Assembly (NCBI GenBank): GCA_018417955.1
Contig: JACTVC010000012.1
Coordinates: 1,178,001 to 1,242,000, forward strand
Source of the DNA: Laccaria trichodermophora
Taxonomy: Eukaryota > Basidiomycota > Agaricomycetes > Agaricales > Hydnangiaceae
Direction: 5' to 3'
DNA: 64,000 bases
The notes beneath the pieces were generated by a model. It saw only the letters and a list, made by a program, of their open reading frames with translations, had not been told where the DNA came from and did not search any database. Shown in pieces: positions 55,327-64,000 of this stretch (the first letter of the stretch is position 1; each line of letters begins with the position of its first letter). Made by a program: the position numbers and the translations under genes.

Positions 55327-56676
55327 TCACGGCATATTCATGCGGCAGACAGTACCACCTCCGGTGTTACCGTCGAAGAAGAAGAAATTGGCAATGGGTG
55401 GCTCGCGGCCTCCCAGTGCTTTGAGAATGTCTTGCGCTAGCATTCCGCCCACAATCGCACAAACGGGCGAGAACTCGTGACCGGCTGTTGTCGAAATTGA
55501 TCTAAAAGCACCTTGAAACTGGATAGTTGAAGCAAATTCCCGGGTTATACATACTCGATAAGGGAGCGGGGCACGCTGCTAAGAACTTGTTTGTTAACGT
55601 CTCCGGACAGCAGCAAGGAGTTAGCCGTTGCTTCTAGTTCATCAGCATGTGTGATGTCGTCTGGTAGCTGTTTGTGAAGTGATTGGAATTGCCAAAGCGC
55701 TTGATGAAAGACTCATGATGTCATTCTATGGGAATGGAAGGTATGCACAAACGTACCGAGAGTGGCAAATACAAGGGCGGGATTAATCTCCTTCGTTTGC
55801 CTTTTGGTAAGGTTGGACCAGCGATAACGAGTAGCCTCTTGTAGAGGACTATAAACAGCTGACGTTTTGATAGTTTTTGCCTGCTCTTGAGGTGTAGAGC
55901 GGTCGCTGAACGTCCTTTAGCTAAGGCTAAATGTTGCAAGCAAATGGAGATCGCTCACAGGGCGAGGTATTCGTGTCGCAGCAAATCACAGAAGATGTAT
56001 CCCACAAGTCCGTATGTACCTCCGGCATAGAAGGGTTTCTGGAATTGACGGCACACCGCGTTCATACGCACCTAGCATGACGTTCAACTGACATCCATTA
56101 ACTTGCACTACTCAAAATACTGACTCACAAGAGTGTTTTGGTCCAAATCTGTAGCACACACAAGGTCAACCCTCCTCACAAGCGCTTCAAATTCCTCGCC
56201 CTCTAATGCTGAACTACTTGAGATCGTCTCCACATTGACAAGTGGATTAAGGCTTTCTATTCTTGCCTTGGCAGCATCAACCCTCTATCACCATGAAGCC
56301 GGCGATTAACGATCATACTTGCGCACGTTCAAAGTCGAGACGCCTTACGTTCTTCCCGAAATCTTCATCTCTATAAAAAAAACCAGCGCCTAGGTCCTCC
56401 TCGGCGACGTCTTCTCCATCAACAACCACGAGTGTGCCAATGCCTGCCAAAACCATGTTCTTTATGGACTCAGTTGCAACACCTCGCAGACGGATAACTA
56501 GAATAGTAGAATTCCGCATCCTACACGTGTTAACTAACAGTTTTCTGCCCAGACTGGTTGTGTTCCTCATACCTCTGTTGTGCCTCTATTCCCCACAGTC
56601 TCATTTGCCGGTCATATCGACTCGCTTCCTCCTCCGTAAGACCAGCTTTTCCCGTTTCGTCAGGGAGACCTGCCAT
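55327..56676 (-). CDS. aos1: SUMO-activating enzyme subunit 1 (AOS1/SAE1)
   Basis: Non-catalytic half of the SUMO E1; with Uba2 it adenylates SUMO. It starts MAGLPDETGKAGLTEEEASR and carries the family's RYDRQMRLWGIEAQQRMRNS, then the Rossmann-fold nucleotide site (TILVIRLRGVATESIKNMVL; LAGIGTLVVVDGEDV) and DLGAGFFYRDEDFGKN. The central segment AKARIESLNPLVNVE is followed by VDLVCATDLDQNTLVRMNAV and FYAGGTYGLVGYIF. The C-terminus is EFSPVCAIVGGMLAQDILKA ending CRMNMP. It has no E1 catalytic cysteine domain, as expected for AOS1. There are several short introns and a length of roughly 330-340 aa. The stop at 55327 was found by following the last exon by hand. Confidence 0.85.
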
Positions 56677-56947
56677 TGTTCAAATACGTGATAGTCGTCG
56701 AGGTAAAGTGTTGTTTGACGCGTAAATCATCGCGACTTCCAAAAATGGCAATATCCGATTGGACACAGAAAAACTAATTTTATTATTCGCGAAGGACACG
56801 AATGAAATACTTCTTGATGGCTACATATATGGATATGAAAACAGCGGGATATTATACAAACGGTATATCCAAGCGATGTTGGAGGGTATCCTAAAAAAAC
56901 AGAAGTCTTCGAGAGCGAGAACGAAAATACAGGTCACTCCAATACAG

Positions 56948-59747
56948 TTATCCGACCAGGGTCATTCCATCTCCACTGGAAGTGGCGTCTGTGCCGTCAT
57001 CTAATCTGAAAGAAAGGTCAGACTATGTGGAGTGATTGAAAGCCAGGCAACGAACAAATAATTTCTTTCAATTTCGGATAAAATGCTTAGGAAGTCCCCT
57101 GAGATATGTTGAGTTATATGAAACACGAAGCATAGAATTATCCTCACAAAGATAGGCGTGAGCTCGGGCAGCCGATGCTGGCGCCGTCTCGGCCTTGCGA
57201 ACGGCGTCAAGCAATGTCGATGCCACAAATCGAACTTTGTGTACCTGGGGAACAATGAATACCGATGGCATGAAGAAATACCGAATTAAGCCTCACCAAA
57301 CTTGGGCCATTCGTTGCGATGGATTGGATGGGTATACTGCGCGAATTATCTATAAGCCACCAAGGAATCATATGGGAAATAAATAATGCGCTTACCTGTG
57401 TAGAATGTTCAGCAAATTGCTCGCGACCGCCTCACGATCCTGACAAACACGTTGTTCATCAAGGTTCCCGTGCAAAGACATGAGAAGCTCGTCCCGGTAT
57501 TGTTCGATGACAAAGCGGACCAGTTGCTATTATAAGATTCAGCATGTCTACGAATGTTGTTTGCGTGAAGTTGTTACCTGAGTGACGTAAAGATTTCCCT
57601 GCATAACAAGGAATGGGTTCAGAGCATTGACCCGAGATGCGTTGGGATTGTCGAAGAAGTCTTTTACTTCGGCAAAGGTCGTCCGGCGAAAACCAGCACC
57701 GCCGTATTCAACAGGGACGTGTCGGTGAAAGCTTGTGGGCTTTAATCGCAGCGGTTCCGGGACATGGCTTAGGGCAGCCATGATTCGTATGTGAAGCGAC
57801 TCTACCTCTTCGAGCCTTGCGGTGGCAAATTGGCCCCTAGGAGGAGAGCGTTTATCGACTCGGATCCGAACGAGAATCTCTCCAAGGAGGGCGAAAATTC
57901 TTGAGCAATAGTTAAGACCGGATAAAATTGCAGTCTTCCCGTGTGGCTGCGGTAAGTAGGCGGTGGGCGTAATGCTAGAATTCAAATGCGTTTAATGTTT
58001 AATTTCGAGAAGAAATCATGTCGCTCACTATTCGTCATCCAACTCCTTGGGGAAGTGGACAGTACAATCTTCGTCACGCAAGCAAATAGGTCGTCCAAGA
58101 AGAATTGCCATTGACTTGTCAGCTCCGAAAAGAAGCCAAAATATTCTTCGTCGCACTTCAGACTCTATAGGGTCAAGGCCTTCATAAGACGATTCTTCGT
58201 GCATCCGAAGAGTGATAGCTATGTGTGCGGCCTCGCCAAAGCAGGCGTGCTGCGTGGCGTCGCTTCCTTCACAAAAATTATAAACACAGTCACTGTTATG
58301 CCCCACATTGTGAGCGGTGGGTCAAGCTTAGAACAAGATACTTACAGGTATCGGATCGCCACGTGCATTGAGGTCGGGGGGTCATATGTAGCCACCGTGA
58401 TGTGACGGCTAGCTTCGTAGCAAGTCTAGAAGATTTTTATTAGTCAGACTCCGTTGAGAATGGAGGGGAACAAGCCTGTGCTAGTCTCCTGACAACAGAA
58501 CGCTCCATCGGGAGATATGATCTGGGGACTTGAACCAATGTAGATGCTACCGTTGACATGACCAAGGCAAAAAAGAGAGGATCTTGTTCCTCTCGGTGTG
58601 CTTGCAAATCCGCCATAAAGGAGGGTTTATGTATGCACGGCGTAAGAGGATAAACGAAATCGAAGAAAAGAGCAAGGATGAGAGAAATGGTGTCTCTGGG
58701 TGCAATTTCCTCGAGTCGCCTGGGCCTACAGTAGTAGTTGAGGGCTGGGACCGTAGAAGGCGGTGAGATTGGAAGCATTTGAGGCTGCTTGAAAGACCAA
58801 TCGTACATTGGATATGAGCCAAACGCATCTAGTGAGCTGAAAGGCGACTCGTGTTTCGGTGACATGTGGGAATGGAGCAGATTGGCACCGTTTGTGGACT
58901 CGCACGAGTGAGAGCTGTTATATGACGAGGAGCGCGAATTATGGGAAGGATAGTATGTGTCGGCGGCCGTAGAATAATGCGATGGCGCGAGAGGGACAGA
59001 TGGAACTGTAGGAACACATGGTTCAAGAAATGGCGGACTCCTTGAGCCACGGTGCGGAGCACCGACGCTGTGTGGTGGACTCGATCTCGCGGATACAGGT
59101 GATGGGTCCACTTCAGTAGGGCTGTCGCTTGCTGCAGCAGCCGCCTCTTGCAAGCGTCGGAGGTACCTTCGTAAATCGGTTGATTAGCGGAAATGGGGTG
59201 GTACCACGAATGTTGCTTACAAATTCGGTGGCCCTCTTTTCTTTGGCTGATAATCGTACGTGCACGGAATGCCCAAAGTTATACAGTGCTTGCATGACTG
59301 TTTTGGATCATCAGGATTCTCTCTTGCGCACCGGACTTTACGGGCTCTGCAAGCATCACAACCTGACGAGAGAGGAAGGTGAGTGGATCTCTGATAAAAA
59401 CTAACGAGACAAACTTTGCGATTGACGCCTATTGGAACAGATGAAATAGTCAGTAAGATTCATGAATAAAAGGTAAATATAAATGACATAGAGAACGTCT
59501 TGAATCAAAGTGAAAGACAGGGCAAGGTGGGGGAAGCGGGATGAAGAGGTATTTAGTCTAGAACGGAGAAAGATCGGGCAATCTCCAGTGGGCAATAAAG
59601 GGAACAACAAGCTACAATAGGACGATGGACTGGAATAAGTACACACCTTTTCTTGAGGGTACTGCTGTTTTCGGCGTGTGTATGCGGAAGATGAAAGCCG
59701 TCATCGGAAGAAGGGGTAGACTCTTTCTTTGGGCGCGCAGCAGGCAT
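56948..59747 (-). CDS. Zn2Cys6 fungal-specific transcription factor
   Basis: DNA-binding regulator. Exon 1 (59747-59647) encodes MPAARPKKESTPSSDDGFHL. After an unusually long first intron (218 nt) a 14-nt micro-exon (59428-59415) gives the KKRRQSQS linker directly before the zinc cluster SCDACRARKVRCARENPDDP ... CKHCITLGIPC (Cys-x2-Cys-x6-Cys-x11-Cys-x2-Cys-x6-Cys). A KKRGPPN linker and a Ser/Pro-rich region follow, then the fungal-specific middle homology domain (LALFFDFVYPLTPCIHKPSF, CFGEAAHIAITLRMH, RRIFWLLFGADKSMAILLGR, LRDEDCTVHFP). The C-terminus is set by a 50-nt intron with a good branch site, giving stop 56948; reading through would stop at 57001. Its target genes are unknown. Confidence 0.85.
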
Positions 59748-61027
59748 GGCAAGTTAGACAGGAAACGTGGGGCCTTCCGGTCGTCAGGAGCGGCGTTTTA
59801 TGCTGGCGTCTCTTGAGGAGAACGAGTCTGTTTGTTAGTTCCCGTGGCCATTTGTTTAGTTCGGCCGCCGTGAAGAGTGAATCTTCTCTTCAAGATGTTT
59901 CAAGACTTAAATCCGACTTGATCAGGACATCGAAAGATCACAGCAACCGACTGCTCGGTTGTTCCTTGCCAGAGAGGGTCCTCTTAGCCGGTTAAATGTT
60001 TAAAAATAAACAGTCAACAACTTCCGGGCATTGGTCCCGTGCGACTAAATAGTAAATAGTGAACGTGAGCGATCACACAACTCGCGCTCTGTCCATTCCG
60101 AAAAATACGCAAAGATCGCTTACGAGAGGAGCTTACGTCGACCCCATTCTGGAGTTAACCGTTTTTGCGAGTTTTGGCTGTTTTGGGTAGTTCCTTGAAA
60201 TTTCGATCAAGATGCGAATGTCGGACTTAATTGTATGCCTTCCAAATGCGGTAGCTGTACTTTCCCCATTTTGCGTAGAGATAGTGAACTAGGGCTTCAC
60301 GAGTTTCGAAAGGGTAGGATGGTTGGATCGACGTCAGGACAACTTCAGGATGCGACTCGCAACTTAGAAAAACTCGCGTACATTCATCCACCGGCTAGTG
60401 TTACATCAAAAATTGAATGTTCACTTAAGACCTGGCGGGGAAAGATTTTCTCTTAAAAAACCGTACATTCAAATATGATGATCTACATTCTTTATTTCCT
60501 CCAAATTTCAGAACTCTTGCTGTTAAATAATCGGTGAAACATTCAGTGGTGGGAAGTTTTCTGTCAAGTACCCACTTCTGAACAAATCACTGCATGTTTG
60601 GTATGCATAATGCACGACAACTCAAGATGAGGATAGAACATACATAGCAGCTCCAGATAAAAATTAGTATGTTGAGTATTGCAAAAGGAAGAAAAATGTA
60701 ACATTCGGTGGTGGCATGTGTTGGTGTAACACGGGCCGGTGGATGACAATTTCAAGTCTTCAACAGACTGGAAATTGACCCTTAAAAATATGTACATAAA
60801 TTCGGGAGATAAAATTCCACATATATATGAGATCTCAAACCCGTGGGGCGAGTTCGAAGGAGGAGGAGGAAAAAAACGCTGATTTCGAGAACTCGTAATC
60901 GCATCCATCCTACAACACAACCTCATACGGCCACTCTCTCACTCTCTGACTTCTCTCGATCATTCATGGGATACAACCGGAAACGTAGCCGCTTCACGAC
61001 TTCTCTCTCTCCAATTGTTTGATCTCA
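59748..61027. other. Upstream region of the Zn2Cys6 regulator
   Basis: About 1.3 kb without a convincing gene. It includes AT-rich sequence and short ORFs only. It probably holds the regulator's promoter and the 3' flank of the PPR-like gene. Confidence 0.4.
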
Positions 61028-61233
61028 TCAGCTCCACAAAACTATCCCAAAGAGAGACCTGCGGTGTCTTTCGTGCAGGTTCGGTTCCGGAAGGAGGGGC
61101 GATCGTCGTACGAAGGAAGGCTCACGACTCCATCCGTGTCCTTGCTCGAAACCTTCTGAGGTGTGCAGTTGGGGACACGTGGGATGAAGGGACGAGAGCG
61201 TGAAGCAACCCTGGTCGTTAGATGGCCGACATG

Positions 61234-63555
61234 TCACTTACGGTAATCATCTGTGGGGTCACCAACACTGGATGACATGGATGAGAATGGCTCTGGCGGA
61301 AAACGGAGTTGCGTAAGGCTTGAGCGGCCGAGTTCCTTTCTGACAGAGCCTGAATGGTAATCCTTGCTGATTTTCTTCGCCAGGAGAGCTCGCAAGTGGA
61401 TTTGATCTCCGTCATTCCACTCAGTGCTGTCCCTCAGCAACGTTTTCCAGAACCTGAAGGCCATCTCGGAATCGCCTGCCCTAAGAGAAGCCAGGACAAG
61501 TGCTTTTCCAACCTGCATCGATGGCATGGGATGGCTTTCCATCCAAGATTGTACGAGCTTCATCGTTTTCCGAAGTCGCGACCTTTGTTCTGACAATTCC
61601 TCACCTGGACGAGGAGTGGCGGTCGCGTTGATCAATACCATCATCGACTTGATGTTGATTTCGCGGTCTTCCTGCATAGTCAGAACATTATTTGCCATCT
61701 CATCAACGAGGTCGAAGTCCTTGTGTTCAAGTGCCGCATTCATTATAGTGCAATAAGTGGAATCGTCGGGTTGAATTTTGCGTTTTACCATAGAATCCAC
61801 AAATTGAGAAGCCACTCTGGGGTGATGCTCAGCAATAGCGGTCAACGCGACGTTGACGTCGTAACGATCAGGAACTTCTTGTCGGTCCAAAAGACATTGA
61901 AAGGCGGCGAATCCGTCCACAAATTTTCCATGGATAAAGCAAGCCCGGGCGAGAGTCGTCAGGATGTGATGTTCTGCTTCAGCCAAGGGTTCATGGTGAG
62001 CGCGAAATTCCTGTAAGAGGCGATCCAAGAAGGCTAAGAAGTCATCCAGTTTTGTCTGCAAACGTATTTTTCCTTGAGCCAGATGGTCTCTGTCCCGTTG
62101 AGCAATGTCGCTCTCGACACGCTTCACTTGAGAGAGGAAGAGCCTGCTCATTGCGATCAATAAACCAGGGTCACCAACGACAGCACTGCCGTCTTCGGAG
62201 GCCGCGAATTTCTCCCAGAGCGCCCGAGCTAAGGTCGAATGTCCAAATTCGGCGATGGTAGCAATGAACCGGGCGACATACTGAGTAGGGAATGACAAGT
62301 CCAATTCGACGACTTCTCTAGCTAGTCGTTTGCACAAATGAACGCTTTTGCTACGCTTTGTGAGGTAGTGCACGAGCCACGACAGGTCTAGTCCTTGAGG
62401 TGGCGGATAACGGTGAACCCGCATAACTTCAGGCTGTCTAGAGTAGGCATAAAGTATCTCCGCAACCTCCCCGTGCGACACCTCCCTAGCACAGCGATAG
62501 ATTTGAGACACCAGGGGGTCGGGAATCGGGGACGCGGGGTCCGTCGAACGGATCAGACGACCACAAATGTCAAGCTCCGCGGGGGTTGCATCCTCCAATA
62601 GCGAGCGAATGGTTTCAGCAGCGAGGACGGCACAAAGGCTGGCAGGTGCATTCTCCCGCTCCATGAACTCAATAAGATAGCTGGATGCGAGGGGCGCCCA
62701 CCCCCAGTGGAGGCATGTTCTCGTCAACGCTGGGAATACGACAGAATCAAAAGTGAGAGATCCATTGTCCTCAGGTAGAGTTTCTGCTGGGATATAGCCT
62801 GAATTCACCAAGGCACCAAAAATCTCCAGTGCGCTCTCCTGCAGTTCAGATTGCTGCAAAATCCACTGGAGAAGCGCAATTGTAGATTGGATAACTGGAG
62901 GGGGGGTATATGGTATGACGAAGTCTTGGGGGAGCTGTAGTTGTTGTAGGAAGGGGAGCAATAATCGCATAATATGATGAAACGTATTCCCGTGCCCTAA
63001 TTCATATATATTATTGCGAGCCCATGTCAATAGTTTATCGAAAGCTTCTGGAGAAGAGCCTTCGATGTCGCCGGGCGTCCGGTCGAGATATTCGAGCAAT
63101 GATCGCATAGATTCTTTTTCTATGATTTTGAGCCTCCCGTCACGTACAATAGTCCAGAGAAGATTCCTTCGTTCCGACTCATCTCCGGGATGGGAGTCTA
63201 TCTCGCTGACGAGGTGGTCCACCATTTGATGTGACCTAATCTCCAAGGCCTCATTCAGGACATCCAGCCAATATTCCGCAGGAAAGGTGGCAAGCTCGCC
63301 TTTCCTTCGCGCAGTTTTGAACCGCGCCAAAATGCTTGGTGCCGGCCGCATGTTATGGGGTTTGGGAGGAATTCTAGAGAGCACGCCCGCTACGGGGACT
63401 ACGACATGGCTCAAATTTGATCGTGGAGTCAGTGTTATTTGGGACTTCCGAGAAGATGTCCGAGGGTGAGATGCAATACGAGCGATGTTTGATACACTGC
63501 TTCGCAAAGAAAGGGAATGTGTGATGCAAGCAGGTACGCGACTACACAGGGACAT
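61234..63555 (-). CDS. PPR-like mitochondrial protein
   Basis: A 773-codon frame without internal introns, unusual for this window. The N-terminus is rich in Ser/Arg with few acidic residues (MSLCSRVPACITHSLSLRSS), a typical mitochondrial presequence. The body is helical with degenerate repeats of about 35 residues, for example FATLARACFIHGK-like, AFQCLLDRQEVPDRYDVNVA, SMVKRKIQPDDSTYCTIMNA and ALEHKDFDLVDEMANNVL. These match the pentatricopeptide-repeat pattern of fungal mitochondrial RNA factors. It ends DPTDDYRK, where the stop codon overlaps a perfect GTAAGT donor. An extra last exon ending at 61028 (starting QGFEQGHGWSREP) is possible. The exact RNA target or role cannot be told. Confidence 0.72.
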   Translation of the reverse strand: MSLCSRVPACITHSLSLRSSVSNIARIASHPRTSSRKSQITLTPRSNLSHVVVPVAGVLSRIPPKPHNMRPAPSILARFKTARRKGELATFPAEYWLDVLNEALEIRSHQMVDHLVSEIDSHPGDESERRNLLWTIVRDGRLKIIEKESMRSLLEYLDRTPGDIEGSSPEAFDKLLTWARNNIYELGHGNTFHHIMRLLLPFLQQLQLPQDFVIPYTPPPVIQSTIALLQWILQQSELQESALEIFGALVNSGYIPAETLPEDNGSLTFDSVVFPALTRTCLHWGWAPLASSYLIEFMERENAPASLCAVLAAETIRSLLEDATPAELDICGRLIRSTDPASPIPDPLVSQIYRCAREVSHGEVAEILYAYSRQPEVMRVHRYPPPQGLDLSWLVHYLTKRSKSVHLCKRLAREVVELDLSFPTQYVARFIATIAEFGHSTLARALWEKFAASEDGSAVVGDPGLLIAMSRLFLSQVKRVESDIAQRDRDHLAQGKIRLQTKLDDFLAFLDRLLQEFRAHHEPLAEAEHHILTTLARACFIHGKFVDGFAAFQCLLDRQEVPDRYDVNVALTAIAEHHPRVASQFVDSMVKRKIQPDDSTYCTIMNAALEHKDFDLVDEMANNVLTMQEDREINIKSMMVLINATATPRPGEELSEQRSRLRKTMKLVQSWMESHPMPSMQVGKALVLASLRAGDSEMAFRFWKTLLRDSTEWNDGDQIHLRALLAKKISKDYHSGSVRKELGRSSLTQLRFPPEPFSSMSSSVGDPTDDYRK

Positions 63556-63579
63556 AGATCAGCTAGATGAGAGTAATTG

Positions 63580-64000
63580 TCAGTCTGGCGAGCACAATAT
63601 GCTGAATAAAATAAAATAAACCGACCGCATCTGAACTGTGGAGGTAAACGTTGGGTAAACGTTCCGAGTTCCAGTTGAGTGGAAGGGAAACAGCAGTCCA
63701 AAATTTGAGGACCCACGTGACCAAACATGTTTGATCCGATTCTGACGGACCGTTGTTTTCTCACTATGACTGCCCACTTGCTTCATGCTTGCTGCTTTTA
63801 TCAAAGCTCCTTTTCTACTCAAACGGCCGCCATTATATCCATCTTTCTCCACTCGTCTTGCCCACTCCACAGATCCAACTTCATCGTCGACGACCTCTCC
63901 ATACATCTTCAGGAAATATGCATGCGATCTCCGTAACGCAGCTCTTGAGCTACAACCCCGGCCTTTCGAGGAGTTCAACGATAGCAAGCGATTCAGCGGA
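63580..64000 (-). CDS. Possible partial gene at right edge
   Basis: An open frame on the minus strand that runs in from the right boundary. Its basic, arginine-rich portion (SLNSSKGRGCSSRAALRRSH, MYGEVVDDEVGSVEWARRVE) looks more protein-like than neighbouring chance frames, but no family is recognised and the rest is off the window. The tail from about 63700 downward is hydrophobic and probably not coding. It could equally be leader or chance sequence. Confidence 0.22.
   Translation of the reverse strand, partial: PLNRLLSLNSSKGRGCSSRAALRRSHAYFLKMYGEVVDDEVGSVEWARRVEKDGYNGGRLSRKGALIKAASMKQVGSHSEKTTVRQNRIKHVWSRGSSNFGLLFPFHSTGTRNVYPTFTSTVQMRSVYFILFSILCSPD

Noticed and set aside
14119..56676. SUMO-pathway cluster (RanGAP, Rad60-like, AOS1)
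   Set aside because: The three genes are 15-40 kb apart with unrelated genes between, and fungal RanGAP lacks the SUMO-target domain; co-occurrence is probably chance.
60235..60456. Short plus-strand ORF
   Set aside because: Random composition in an AT-rich intergenic region.
1..64000. Secondary-metabolite gene cluster
   Set aside because: No polyketide synthase, NRPS, terpene synthase or P450 genes; the Zn2Cys6 factor stands next to housekeeping genes.

Overview
The window is nuclear DNA from a filamentous basidiomycete, most likely an agaricomycete. Genes are cut by many short GT-AG introns of about 50-60 nt. The proteins are fungal in kind (Zn2Cys6 regulator, CE8 pectinesterase, Agaricomycete-type cupredoxin, BTB and F-box proteins, HAK potassium transporter, fungal Cet1-type capping triphosphatase). 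The left edge carries a tyrosine-recombinase retrotransposon. No prokaryotic or organellar features were seen. Exon junctions were worked out by hand from splice signals, reading-frame continuity and family motifs, so a few ends are tentative and are marked as such.

Layout. 1-2816: the 3' part of a Ngaro-like tyrosine-recombinase retrotransposon, with RNase H end, recombinase, and a B1-A2-B2 terminal block with two apparently identical 215-bp repeats. It ends exactly inside a gene remnant (2817-3027), a paralogue of the intact gene at 15770-16712. 3.4-15.4 kb is gene-dense: PPC decarboxylase, a cupredoxin-like surface protein, two tandem MOB1 genes, KIN17, a HAK transporter and RanGAP. 15.4-21.2 kb is repeat-rich: a broken 3' copy of a neighbouring SAC3-type gene, the intact PD-(D/E)XK-like family gene, nested inverted-repeat elements and a tRNA-like SINE candidate. 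21.2-36.4 kb is again dense: F-box-type protein, SAC3/GANP protein, DUF3605 protein, COX20, a Cdc25-like rhodanese phosphatase, VDAC porin, mRNA 5'-triphosphatase, a Rad60-type SUMO-like protein, a GCFC/PAXBP1 splicing factor and a BTB protein. 36.4-41.1 kb is gene-poor. 41.1-63.6 kb holds a pectinesterase, a large protein kinase, phospholipase D, the SUMO E1 subunit AOS1, a Zn2Cys6 transcription factor and a PPR-like mitochondrial protein.

The genes are mostly unrelated housekeeping functions and are not a metabolic cluster. Several divergent pairs share short promoters (SAC3/DUF3605, Cdc25-like/VDAC, Rad60-like/GCFC). The points of most interest are the retroelement's end structure and its insertion into the nuclease-like family gene, that family itself, the MOB1 duplication with conserved exon lengths, the nested foldback elements, and micro-exons of 10-19 nt in four genes.
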